A stretch of DNA of 39,527 nt, taken from positions 97,956-137,482 of the forward strand of contig JABAQT010000031.1 in NCBI GenBank assembly GCA_019187195.1, read 5' to 3'. This DNA comes from Bryobacteraceae bacterium (GTDB lineage Bacteria; Acidobacteriota; Terriglobia; Bryobacterales; Bryobacteraceae). A model generated the notes under the pieces. That model made no database searches. It had not been told where the DNA came from and worked only from the letters and a program-made list of their open reading frames with translations. How positions within the stretch are numbered: position 1 is the first letter of the stretch; each line of letters begins with the position of its first letter. This document shows, in pieces, positions 15,502 through 23,328 of the stretch. Both the position numbers and the translations under genes were made by a program.

Positions 15502-18114
15502 GTGCGATTTTGCAACAGGTTTATCAACGCAGTTAGGGCAGCATCCCGGAAGAGGCGCATCACGGGCACGGCGCCCGGCGCCTCCCTTCGCCTGTGCCTC
15601 GCCGCTCTGGTTGCAACGGCCCTCTGGGGACAGGGCTCCGAGTATCCGGCATTGAAGTTCCGGAGCAACTACCTCTCGAGTTATTACCTCTCACACGCGC
15701 CGAACACAACGCCCTGGTGGCCAAGCTGGTCGCCGGACGGAAAGTGGATCGCGGTGGCGATGTACGGGTCCATCTGGCGCGTGAATCCGAAGACAGGCGT
15801 GGCGGAGGAACTCACCTACAACGCCAAGCTGCACTCTTCCCCCAACTGGTCGCCGGACGGGAAGTGGATTATCTACACGGCGGACGACAACTGGAATTCC
15901 ATTCAACTGGAGATTGTGAATGCCGTCACGGGCGAAGCACGAAAGCTGACCAACGATCAGCAGGTATACGTGGATCCCGTGTTCTCGCCGGACGGACAGC
16001 GCGTCGCCTATGTGACGACCAGGCCCAGCGGATATCTGAACGTGCATGTACGCGCCATTCGAAACGGAGATTGGGCGGGGCCGGAGACGGCGGTCACCGA
16101 GGATCACTCGTTTGGGAGGCCGCGGCAATACTTCGCCGATCATGATTTCCACACACAACCCGGCTGGCTGAGGGATGGCAGCGGATTCGTCCTGGTGGCG
16201 AACCGCGACGTCGCTCTTGGGAGCGGCAGGTTGTTCCGCGTTCCGCTGGAGCCCGATGCGATGAAGAAAGCGAAGCTCCTGCTCGACGAGCAGTCGCTAT
16301 ACAGAACGCGGCCGGATGTCTCTCCCGATGGAACGCGGATTGTGTACTCATCGACGGGCGGCGCCGCCGATCAGTTCAACCACCTGTATGTGCTGCCGGT
16401 GGGAGGGGGACAACCCGTCAAGCTGACGTTTGGGGATTACGATGATTTCCATCCGCGGTGGTCGCCCGATGGCGAGTGGATCGCCTACATCACGAACGAA
16501 GGCGGGATGCCGCGGTTGTGCCTGCTTGAAACCTTCGGGGGCCGGAAGCGGCGTGTATTGATCACGGAGCGAAAGTGGAAGCGGCCCATGGGGAAGGTGC
16601 GCGTCAGGATCCGGGACGAACAGACGGGAGAGGCGACAGCGGCGCGCATTACGGGCCGGGCCGCGGACGGCAAACTCTATGCGCCGCCCGAATCGTACGT
16701 GTTCAATGCACGGATGGCGGCGGGGCTGCGGCGGATCTTCTATGCCAATGGCGAGTACATAGCCGACGCGCCGGTGGGGCCGTTCGAAATCGAAGCTCAA
16801 AAGGGATTCGACTATTGGCCGGCGAAGCAGCAGGTAGAGGTGAAGTCCGGCGAGACGGCGGAAGTAGTGCTTCGCCTGAAGCGTCACGTGGACCTGACGG
16901 CGAAGGGCTGGTTCAACGGATCGACGCATGTTCACATGAACTATGGCGGGAACCTGCGCAACACGCCGGAGGCTTTGATGCTCACGGCGGAAGCGCAAGG
17001 GATGAACATCGTCAGCGCATTGGTGGCTAATAAGGACAACCGGATTCTCGACTGGCAGTATTTCCAGCCGGGAGGGAAAGAGCATCCATCATCGAATCTC
17101 GCGCGGCGCTCGATGCTGGTGTTCGGCGAGGAAGACCGGCCGCCGTTCTGGGGGCATACCTTCTACATAGGGCTGAAGGATCACCTGATCTCGCCATTCT
17201 TCACCGGCTATGAGGGGACCGCGCTCGACAGCCTGTATCCCACCAATACGGAGCTATTCCGCAAGGCCCGGGCGCAGGGCGCGGCGACGGGTTACGTGCA
17301 TGCCTTTGGCGGCGACTCGGATCCGCTCAGCGGCAAAGGCATCGGCGGGGCGAAGGGATACGCCGTGGATGTGGCACTGGGAACCATCGACGCGCTCGAA
17401 TGGTCAGCGGCATCGAGAGGTTCGTTGATTCCGCTGCACCATGCCTGGAACAACGATTTTCCGGTCGCGCCGGTGGGAGGTGAGGATTCGCTGGCGAACA
17501 TGCAGGACAACCGGCCGGTTGGGATCATCCGGACGTACGCATATCTGGGTGAAAATTTCACGCCCGGCGGCTGGGTGAACGCTATCAAGAAGGGGCATAC
17601 GTTCCTTAGCAGTGGTCCGGTGGTGGAGTTCGCCGTGAACGGCGAGATGCCCGGAAACAGCGTCAGCCTGACGAATCCGGGCCCGGTTACGGTGGAGGGG
17701 AAGGTGTGGTCCGCGACCCCGATTCGCGTGGTGCGCGTCTACCGGGACGGACAGATTTGGAAAGATCTGGCGGTTCGGCCGCATCAGACGGAGTTCGCAT
17801 TCCGCGAACAGGCGCGGGCGGCGCGCAGCGGCTGGTTTTCGCTGGTGGTGGAGAGTGACGAGCCGCCACCCGCCACGGAGAAGGTATATGCTCAGGCTGT
17901 GACCAACGCCGTGCGCGTTTACGTGGGAAACGGGAAGATCCGGAGCCGGGAATCGGCGGAATACTTCGAAGAGTGGATTCGCCGGCTGAGGAAGATGATC
18001 AGCGATCCCGCGCTCTGGCGTTCGGAAAACGAGAGACGGCGAGCGTTCGCCGATCTCGATGCGGCGGAGAAAGTGTACCAGGAGCGAGCCAGGGAAGCGG
18101 AGGAACGGCAATGA
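15502..18114 (+). CDS. PD40 beta-propeller fused to a CehA/McbA-like metallohydrolase domain
   Basis: The protein is about 870 residues. A hydrophobic export segment (S-L-R-L-C-L-A-A-L-V-A-T-A-L-W-G) comes first. A TolB-type propeller follows, with five W/F/V-S-P-D-G repeats (W-S-P-D-G-K-W-I-A-V, F-S-P-D-G-Q-R-V-A-Y and similar). The C-terminal half resembles CehA/McbA PHP-like hydrolases: G-S-T-H-V-H-M-N-Y, N-I-V-S-A-L-V-A-N, G-H-T-F-Y-I, Y-V-H-A-F-G-G and L-H-H-A-W supply His-rich metal sites. Such enzymes cleave amide, carbamate or ester bonds. The GTG at 15502 has GGAG 8 bases upstream and is preferred; the frame extends to a GTG at 15394 without signal-like sequence. The stop overlaps the next ATG (ATGA). 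The 122-base gap before the gene shows no other coding feature. Confidence 0.8.
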   Translation: MRFCNRFINAVRAASRKRRITGTAPGASLRLCLAALVATALWGQGSEYPALKFRSNYLSSYYLSHAPNTTPWWPSWSPDGKWIAVAMYGSIWRVNPKTGVAEELTYNAKLHSSPNWSPDGKWIIYTADDNWNSIQLEIVNAVTGEARKLTNDQQVYVDPVFSPDGQRVAYVTTRPSGYLNVHVRAIRNGDWAGPETAVTEDHSFGRPRQYFADHDFHTQPGWLRDGSGFVLVANRDVALGSGRLFRVPLEPDAMKKAKLLLDEQSLYRTRPDVSPDGTRIVYSSTGGAADQFNHLYVLPVGGGQPVKLTFGDYDDFHPRWSPDGEWIAYITNEGGMPRLCLLETFGGRKRRVLITERKWKRPMGKVRVRIRDEQTGEATAARITGRAADGKLYAPPESYVFNARMAAGLRRIFYANGEYIADAPVGPFEIEAQKGFDYWPAKQQVEVKSGETAEVVLRLKRHVDLTAKGWFNGSTHVHMNYGGNLRNTPEALMLTAEAQGMNIVSALVANKDNRILDWQYFQPGGKEHPSSNLARRSMLVFGEEDRPPFWGHTFYIGLKDHLISPFFTGYEGTALDSLYPTNTELFRKARAQGAATGYVHAFGGDSDPLSGKGIGGAKGYAVDVALGTIDALEWSAASRGSLIPLHHAWNNDFPVAPVGGEDSLANMQDNRPVGIIRTYAYLGENFTPGGWVNAIKKGHTFLSSGPVVEFAVNGEMPGNSVSLTNPGPVTVEGKVWSATPIRVVRVYRDGQIWKDLAVRPHQTEFAFREQARAARSGWFSLVVESDEPPPATEKVYAQAVTNAVRVYVGNGKIRSRESAEYFEEWIRRLRKMISDPALWRSENERRRAFADLDAAEKVYQERAREAEERQ

Positions 18115-19211
18115 CGAACAGGCGCGGATTTCTGGGAGCGATGGCGGCAATGCCCTGCCTGGGCGGAGGCCGGGCAGGCGACCCGAAAGCTTACCCGATC
18201 TTCCGTGCCAAGGGATCGCACCGGGAGCTCGGTCGCCAGCATGGCGAGCAAGCCAGGGAGTATATACGGAGGCACCTGGACGTGATGTGCGCCGCTCAGA
18301 AGCTATCGATCGAGACCCTGCGCTCGCGCGCGCTGCGGTTCCAGCCGATGTTCGAGCAATACTGCCCGCACCTGCTCGATGAAATGCGGGGGCTTGCGGA
18401 AGGGGCTCGCGTGACGGCGGCGGATGCAATGGCATGCAACATTCGCGGCGAGATCGGCCAGGCGAAGCAGGAAGGTTGCACCGCGTATGTGATTGGCCGG
18501 AGCGGAACCCCGGACCATGAGATCATTGCCGGGCAGAACAGTGACATGACCAGCGAAGTCCCGCCAATGGCATACGTGCTGCACCTGCAGCCGAAGGAGA
18601 AGCCCGAGGTGCTGATGTGGACCTTCGGCGGCATGATCGGTTACCACGGCATGAACAGCGCGGGTGTCGCGCATTTCGCGAATGCGCTTGGCGGGGGTCC
18701 CGCGAGCCGGTTTGGCATGCCGCACTATCCGGTGAAGAGGCTGATGCTCGAATGCTCGACGGTCGAGCAGGCGGTGGCGCTGTTGCGCAAGATTCCCCTG
18801 GCCTCCAATGGAAATTATGTACTGTGCGATGGAGCGGGCAGGATTCTGGACGTCGAGGCGACCACGGACGGCCCGGAGATCATCGAGGATCGCGGCGCCG
18901 GGTTCATTGCCCACACGAATCATTTCCTGTGCTCGCGATACGCGCGGAAGGAGAATTTCGAGAAGAGCTGGCCGGATTCGTTTCCCCGGATCGGGAAGAT
19001 GAACGAATTGATCGCGTCGAAGCAAGGGCGCGTGACCGTGGAGGATGTCAAGAGCTTCCTGAAGGACCACACCGGCAAGCCCGTCAGCATCTGCCGCCAT
19101 GACGGCGACAGCCGGACGGTGGCGAGCCTGATTGCGGAACCCGCGCGGCGGCGGATGCACGCCGCGGTGGGCAATCCATGTCAAAACAGCTACAAGACCT
19201 ACAGTATGTGA
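18111..19211 (+). CDS. C45-family autoproteolytic acyltransferase/hydrolase, Tat-type leader
   Basis: The protein is 366 residues. It begins T-N-R-R-G-F-L-G-A-M-A, a twin-arginine-type leader. The family is the isopenicillin-N acyltransferase/acid ceramidase-like Ntn hydrolases, which self-cleave before a Cys and then act on amides. Seen here: G-S-H-R-E-L-G-R-Q-H-G (35-45), the cleavage site E-G-C-T-A-Y with probable nucleophile C123, G-Q-N-S-D-M, and G-M-I-G-Y-H-G-M-N-S-A-G-V. GGAGG lies 8 bases before the ATG, which overlaps the preceding stop by four bases. With an amidase-like gene before and an aminotransferase after, it probably serves uptake or breakdown of an acylated amino acid or peptide. 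The true substrate is unknown. Confidence 0.85.
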   Translation: MTNRRGFLGAMAAMPCLGGGRAGDPKAYPIFRAKGSHRELGRQHGEQAREYIRRHLDVMCAAQKLSIETLRSRALRFQPMFEQYCPHLLDEMRGLAEGARVTAADAMACNIRGEIGQAKQEGCTAYVIGRSGTPDHEIIAGQNSDMTSEVPPMAYVLHLQPKEKPEVLMWTFGGMIGYHGMNSAGVAHFANALGGGPASRFGMPHYPVKRLMLECSTVEQAVALLRKIPLASNGNYVLCDGAGRILDVEATTDGPEIIEDRGAGFIAHTNHFLCSRYARKENFEKSWPDSFPRIGKMNELIASKQGRVTVEDVKSFLKDHTGKPVSICRHDGDSRTVASLIAEPARRRMHAAVGNPCQNSYKTYSM

Positions 19212-19218
19212 GGGTGTG

Positions 19219-20364
19219 ATGCAACGCAGACAGTTTATGCTGAGTGGAGCGGCGCTGATGCAGGCTATGGCGGCGGATATCGACGGCGCGCGAGAGGAGT
19301 TTCCGTGGGCGTCGCGGGAGACCTACCTGAATACGGCGACCGAACATCCGCTGGGCAAGGGAACGACGCGGGCAATCGAGGAGTATTTGCGCGCCCTGAC
19401 CCACGGCCCGGATTCGGCGCGGGACAAGTTCGAGAACGGCCGGCTGATGGCCGGGGTGAAGGAGATGTTCGCGCGCCTCGTGAATGCGCGGCCTTCGGAA
19501 ATCGGATTTGCGCCGAGCACGCAAACCGGAGAGAACCTCGTGCTGGAAGGGCTCGACGTTCAAGCAACGGGCGGCAACGTGGTGACCAACGATCTGCACT
19601 ACGGCGGGAGCCTGCTGAACTACCGCAAGCGGCGGAAATCCGGCATGGATGTACGCATTGTCAAACACCGCGACTACCAGATGGACATGCGCGACCTCGA
19701 GAGGGCGGTGGACCGGAAAACGAAGCTCATCGCGATTGCCCTGGTGTCAAACGTGAACGGATATGTGCACGAGGTGAAAGCCATCAGTGAGCTTGCCCAT
19801 GCTCACGGCGCCTACCTCTATTGCGATGTCATACAGGCGGCGGGAGCGGTTCCCATTGACGTGAGAGCGATGGGCATCGATTTTCTCGCTTGCTCGGCGT
19901 ACAAGTGGCTGATGGGCGGCCGTTTCGGCTATCTCTATGTTCGCGAGGATCTGCAGGGAACGGCGTTGAAGGCAAGACTGTTTGGAGGACGCAGCACGGA
20001 GACGGGCGCGTCACGGTACGAGATCAGCACGGTAAGCCACATAGGTTGCGTGTGCCAGCACCAGGCGCTGCAGTATATCCATTCGCTCGGCGTGGAACGC
20101 ATTCAGGCGCACGCGCGGCCACTTGTGGCGCGCCTCCGGAAAGAGTTGCCGGCGGCGGGATATCCCACCATTACGCCGGCAGGCACGGAGAGCCCCATCA
20201 TCTCCTTCGAGGTGAAGGATGTGGCGGCGACGCGCTCCAGATTGAAAAGGGCCAACGTGGTGACCACTCTGAGCGGGTCCGCGGAGGGCGGCCGGATGCG
20301 CGTTTCGGTTTCCGTGTTCAACAACCAGAGCGACGTGGACAGGCTGATATCGGCGCTCGCCTGA
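19219..20364 (+). CDS. class V aminotransferase with a twin-arginine leader (isopenicillin-N-epimerase-like)
   Basis: The protein is 381 residues and PLP-dependent, fold type I. The leader M-Q-R-R-Q-F-M-L-S-G-A-A-L matches a Tat signal, so this enzyme may be exported folded with its cofactor, which is unusual for PLP enzymes. Catalytic features are D203 in Y-C-D-V-I-Q-A-A-G-A and the Schiff-base lysine K229 in A-C-S-A-Y-K-W-L-M-G; the N-terminal Y-L-N-T-A-T-E-H-P substrate loop is present. The start lies 7 bases after the C45 gene; the ATG at 19219 (after GAGGG) was chosen over the GTG directly before it. Its stop codon abuts the cofE stop, together forming TGATCA with no spacer. It may be a desulfurase-, epimerase- or lyase-type class V enzyme. 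Confidence 0.87.
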   Translation: MQRRQFMLSGAALMQAMAADIDGAREEFPWASRETYLNTATEHPLGKGTTRAIEEYLRALTHGPDSARDKFENGRLMAGVKEMFARLVNARPSEIGFAPSTQTGENLVLEGLDVQATGGNVVTNDLHYGGSLLNYRKRRKSGMDVRIVKHRDYQMDMRDLERAVDRKTKLIAIALVSNVNGYVHEVKAISELAHAHGAYLYCDVIQAAGAVPIDVRAMGIDFLACSAYKWLMGGRFGYLYVREDLQGTALKARLFGGRSTETGASRYEISTVSHIGCVCQHQALQYIHSLGVERIQAHARPLVARLRKELPAAGYPTITPAGTESPIISFEVKDVAATRSRLKRANVVTTLSGSAEGGRMRVSVSVFNNQSDVDRLISALA

Positions 20365-21102
20365 TCAGCGGAACAGGTCGAACTCAGGAGGGCGGATCAA
20401 CGGGCGGGCCGAGCCCTCGCAAGGCTCCCATTCATACCCCTCGATCAACACAACGGGCACGCCCGCGGACTTGCCCATCACCAGGCCCGCCGCGGAAGCC
20501 AGTTCGTCAGCGCGCGCGAGAATAGTGGCGCTGAGCGCGTGTCCGCCGCGGTCCTGCGTTCCGCGCAGGTCCTCGAGGGGACCTATGCCGGAAACCCCGA
20601 TGGCGACATTCACCAGCCCTTCTCTCCAGGGGCGTCCGAACGTATCGCTGATGATCACGGCGCCGCAGTCCAAGGCAGCCATGAGAGCCGCGGCGGAGGC
20701 GTCCGGATCGGAGGGCAACACCGTTGCCATATCGTCGCCCGGGGTATTCGAGCGGTCGACGCCGGCATTCGCCGCGACGAAACCGTGATGAGTTTCGGTG
20801 ATGAGAACGCCGCGGTCCATGCGCACGATGCGGCGCGATTGCCGGAGAACAAGCTCGATGAGGCGGGCATCCTTGCCCCATTGCGCCGCCCATGTTGCCG
20901 CAAAGGATGACGGTTCGATCCCGGCCAGGTCGATGGTGGAACCCTCGGCTTTGGACACGATTTTCTGGGCCACCACCACGATGGTGGATCGCGTGATCCG
21001 CTGCTGCTCTCTTGCCGCGGCTGCGAGAATCAGCGGCGCGAGGATATCTCCGGATCGGATCTCCGGCAGTGTCGCGAGTCCCGTGATGCGGATGCTCACC
21101 AT
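20365..21102 (-). CDS. cofE: coenzyme F420-0:L-glutamate ligase
   Basis: The protein is 245 residues, the length of archaeal CofE and of the N-terminal half of actinobacterial FbiB. It ligates L-glutamate to F420-0 with GTP, then adds a further gamma-linked glutamate. Diagnostic stretches are V-V-A-Q-K-I-V-S-K-A-E-G (about 43-54), I-T-E-T-H-H-G-F-V-A-A-N-A-G-V-D-R-S-N, and I-S-D-T-F-G-R-P-W-R-E-G. The C-terminal FMN reductase domain of FbiB, which reduces dehydro-F420-0, is absent. It is the last gene of a four-gene minus operon and overlaps cofC by 7 bases. Confidence 0.95.
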   Translation of the reverse strand: MVSIRITGLATLPEIRSGDILAPLILAAAAREQQRITRSTIVVVAQKIVSKAEGSTIDLAGIEPSSFAATWAAQWGKDARLIELVLRQSRRIVRMDRGVLITETHHGFVAANAGVDRSNTPGDDMATVLPSDPDASAAALMAALDCGAVIISDTFGRPWREGLVNVAIGVSGIGPLEDLRGTQDRGGHALSATILARADELASAAGLVMGKSAGVPVVLIEGYEWEPCEGSARPLIRPPEFDLFR

Positions 21103-21719
21103 GACCTCAGCAGCGCGGCAATGCGCGAGGAAGGCGCGCGGGCGAGCAGTTCCGCGACATCCTCCGGCGTGTCGATGTCGAACAGCAACCCCGGCGGGCG
21201 CAGCACCTTCACGGGCACGCCCGCCTCTTCCGCCTGACTCACGTGCTTGCGAAAACTATCCGGTCCGAAGCAGCTTTGAATGACGTCCGGCGGAGTGCGG
21301 ACGAGAGCGTTGGTGCCGGAGCCATCGGCGGATGGCACCACGATCACGCCTGGTTCCGCCCCGGCGACGAGCATTTCGATCTCCTCCCTGGTGGCCAGAG
21401 GCACATCGATGGGCAACAGGATGACTGTGGTGGCTCCGAGAGCCGCGGCCCGGCGCGCGGCGGCGTCGGCGGAGGCGCTGTGGCTCAACTGTTCCGTCTC
21501 ATAGAACACTTCGACGCCGGACGAGCGGGCACGGGCGGCGGCGATCCCGTCGCTGGTTACGACGACGCGGCGGGCGAGCCCTTCCACCGAGCATAGGGTG
21601 GCGAGCGCCTCTTCGAACATGGCGCGCGCCAGGATTTCGCGTTGTTGGGGCGTAAAGAGACCGCTCAACCGCTGCTTGGCGTTCTTCGGCGCCTTTACAG
21701 GCAGGAGGGCGAAGATCAT
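21096..21719 (-). CDS. cofC: 2-phospho-L-lactate (or PEP/3-phosphoglycerate) guanylyltransferase
   Basis: The protein is 207 residues, typical of CofC/FbiD. It activates a three-carbon phospho-acid with GTP to give the unit that CofD joins to Fo. The nucleotide-binding start L-P-V-K-A-P-K-N-A-K-Q-R-L-S, the V-T-S-D-G element, I-L-L-P-I-D-V-P-L-A (metal-site Asp) and D-G-S-G-T-N-A-L follow the family pattern. G-L-L-F-D-I-D-T-P-E-D is the usual C-terminal signature. Sequence alone does not show which acid is used (2-phospholactate, phosphoenolpyruvate or 3-phosphoglycerate). It overlaps cofD by four bases (ATGA) and cofE by seven. Confidence 0.93.
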   Translation of the reverse strand: MIFALLPVKAPKNAKQRLSGLFTPQQREILARAMFEEALATLCSVEGLARRVVVTSDGIAAARARSSGVEVFYETEQLSHSASADAAARRAAALGATTVILLPIDVPLATREEIEMLVAGAEPGVIVVPSADGSGTNALVRTPPDVIQSCFGPDSFRKHVSQAEEAGVPVKVLRPPGLLFDIDTPEDVAELLARAPSSRIAALLRSW

Positions 21720-22645
21720 GCTCGCTCCAGCGCTTTGAGCACGGCGCGCGCGAGCGCCTTCTTCTCCGCCGCGCCGGCCATGATCGTGTTGGTGATGACG
21801 GCGCGCATTCCCAACTTCTCGACCTCGGGCGCCAGCCGTTTATCCTCGCGGTCGAGAACGAAGAGGTCGACCAGGCCGCGATACAACCGGGCCACTCCGA
21901 GGGCCGAGACCTCCATCCCCATGCTCCGCATCATGTCGGCGGCGGGCCCTTTCAGCGCGCGCCCTCCGATGATCGGCGAGATGCCGGCGGCGGGGCATTT
22001 CCGTCTTCGCAAGGCCTGCCGGATGCCGGGAACGGCGAGGATGGGTCCGATGCTGATGACGGGGTTCGAGGGGCAGAATACGATGGCCGAGGCAGAGCGG
22101 ATGGCGGGGAGCACTCCCGGCGCGGGCCGCGCGTCCCCAGCCCCCTGAAACTCCACGCCGAGCACTTCGTCCCGCGCTCCGCGGCGGACAAAGTAGGTCT
22201 GAAACTCCAGGGGGCCGCCAGGCGTTTGGACAATCGTGCGCACCGCGTCATCCGACATCGGCTTCAGTGTAGAGGCAACTCCGAGCGAGCGAGCGATTGC
22301 CGCTGTCACCGTGCTCAGACTCTCGCCCGCGCGCAGGCGCGCGGTGCGGTGGATATGCGTGGCAAGATCGAGGTCGCCCAGTTGGAACCAGGTTTCGGCG
22401 CCCAGTTTGCCGAGTGCTTCGAGACAGCGGAAGGAATCTCCTTCCACGCCCCACCCATGCACCCGGCCGGCAACCCCGGCGAGCGTGTAGACGACGGTGT
22501 CCAGGTCGGGACAGATATGCAAACCGTGCATTTCCATGTCGTCTCCGGTGTTGCCGATAATGCAGATTTCCTTGGGCGGGTACACCAGGGAGAGGCCATC
22601 GAGAAAGCGGGCCGCTCCCACCCCGCCGGCCAGAGCAACAATCAT
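21716..22645 (-). CDS. cofD: 2-phospho-L-lactate transferase
   Basis: The protein is 309 residues, the standard CofD/FbiA length. It transfers the phospholactyl-type unit from the GDP/GPP-activated donor to Fo, yielding F420-0. Clear motifs are A-G-G-V-G-A-A-R-F-L-D-G-L at the N-terminus, I-G-N-T-G-D-D-M-E-M-H-G-L, P-D-L-D-T-V-V-Y-T-L-A-G, the L-G-D-L-D-L-A-T-H-I-H-R-T block, P-S-N-P-V-I-S-I-G-P-I-L and G-R-A-L-K-G-P-A-A-D-M-M. It overlaps npdG upstream and cofC downstream by four bases each, so the operon is translated as a coupled set. Confidence 0.96.
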   Translation of the reverse strand: MIVALAGGVGAARFLDGLSLVYPPKEICIIGNTGDDMEMHGLHICPDLDTVVYTLAGVAGRVHGWGVEGDSFRCLEALGKLGAETWFQLGDLDLATHIHRTARLRAGESLSTVTAAIARSLGVASTLKPMSDDAVRTIVQTPGGPLEFQTYFVRRGARDEVLGVEFQGAGDARPAPGVLPAIRSASAIVFCPSNPVISIGPILAVPGIRQALRRRKCPAAGISPIIGGRALKGPAADMMRSMGMEVSALGVARLYRGLVDLFVLDREDKRLAPEVEKLGMRAVITNTIMAGAAEKKALARAVLKALERA

Positions 22646-23271
22646 AAGCCTGTGATGCGAATCCCGGAATGTTTCACTTTGTGCGCGCGATTGAGTGCGA
22701 TCAGCAACTGGACCGTATTCTCGATGAGCCGTGATTTTTTCAATCCTCCCAAATCAACCGGCCGCGCGCCCGGAAGCATTTGGACCAGGGCGGAAACGGC
22801 GGACTTAGCCTCGGGATCATCGGCGCAGATGAGCACGTCGCTATCGATGGATTCCTCGAGGTTGCCGGCCAGACCCGCGCTCAGCGTGTGAAAGGCCGAG
22901 GCGACTCGCACACCCTCGGGAACGTGCTCCGCCGCGAGGAGGGCGGAATTCTGCTCCGATTTCAGGCGCACCGTGGCATCCACCAGAACCGCGCCGGGGC
23001 GAAAACTGGAGGCAAGAGCCTGGAGCGTGCTGATCTGCGCGTCGGGCGGCACTGTCAATACGATTACGTCCGCCTCGCGAACGGCGACGGCATTTTCGAA
23101 CCCTTCCACGGCGCCGGAACCGGCCTTTCCGGCGATGAGAGTGGCGGCGGCCCGTGCCCGTTCGACAGTTCTTGAACCGACGCGCACACGGGCTCCGGCC
23201 CGCGCGAATCGAAGCGCCAGAGCCATCCCTTCGGCGCCGGTTCCACCCACGATTGCGATCGTTTCCCGCAC
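22642..23271 (-). CDS. npdG: NADPH:F420 oxidoreductase
   Basis: The protein is 209 residues, close to archaeal Fno. It moves hydride between NADPH and F420. The Rossmann start I-A-I-V-G-G-T-G-A-E-G-M-A-L-A-L, the NADP-selecting V-G-S-R-T at the end of strand 2, V-I-V-L-T-V-P-P, and the S-A-F-H-T-L-S-A-G-L and D-V-L-I-C-A-D-D-P-E-A-K elements match the family. The start is a GTG at 23271; the frame continues upstream to 23574, but that part lies antisense over cofG and has no domain character. It is first in the npdG-cofD-cofC-cofE operon, tying cofactor reduction to synthesis. Confidence 0.9.
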   Translation of the reverse strand: MRETIAIVGGTGAEGMALALRFARAGARVRVGSRTVERARAAATLIAGKAGSGAVEGFENAVAVREADVIVLTVPPDAQISTLQALASSFRPGAVLVDATVRLKSEQNSALLAAEHVPEGVRVASAFHTLSAGLAGNLEESIDSDVLICADDPEAKSAVSALVQMLPGARPVDLGGLKKSRLIENTVQLLIALNRAHKVKHSGIRITGL

Positions 23272-23286
23272 GTTTCCAATGACTAA

Positions 23287-23313
23287 AGTATGCCACAGGG
23301 CGTCTTCATCGAA
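23287..23313 (-). promoter_or_regulatory. candidate promoter of the npdG-cofDCE operon
   Basis: Read on the minus strand, CATACT (23292-23287) resembles a -10 box, with a weak TTCGAT (23313-23308) 15 bases upstream. It sits in the short divergent gap between npdG and cofG, and its -10 would overlap an alternative cofG ATG at 23290. No good plus-strand promoter for cofG could be found in the gap. Confidence 0.25.
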
Positions 23314-23328
23314 GCCGCTGTTTGTGAC

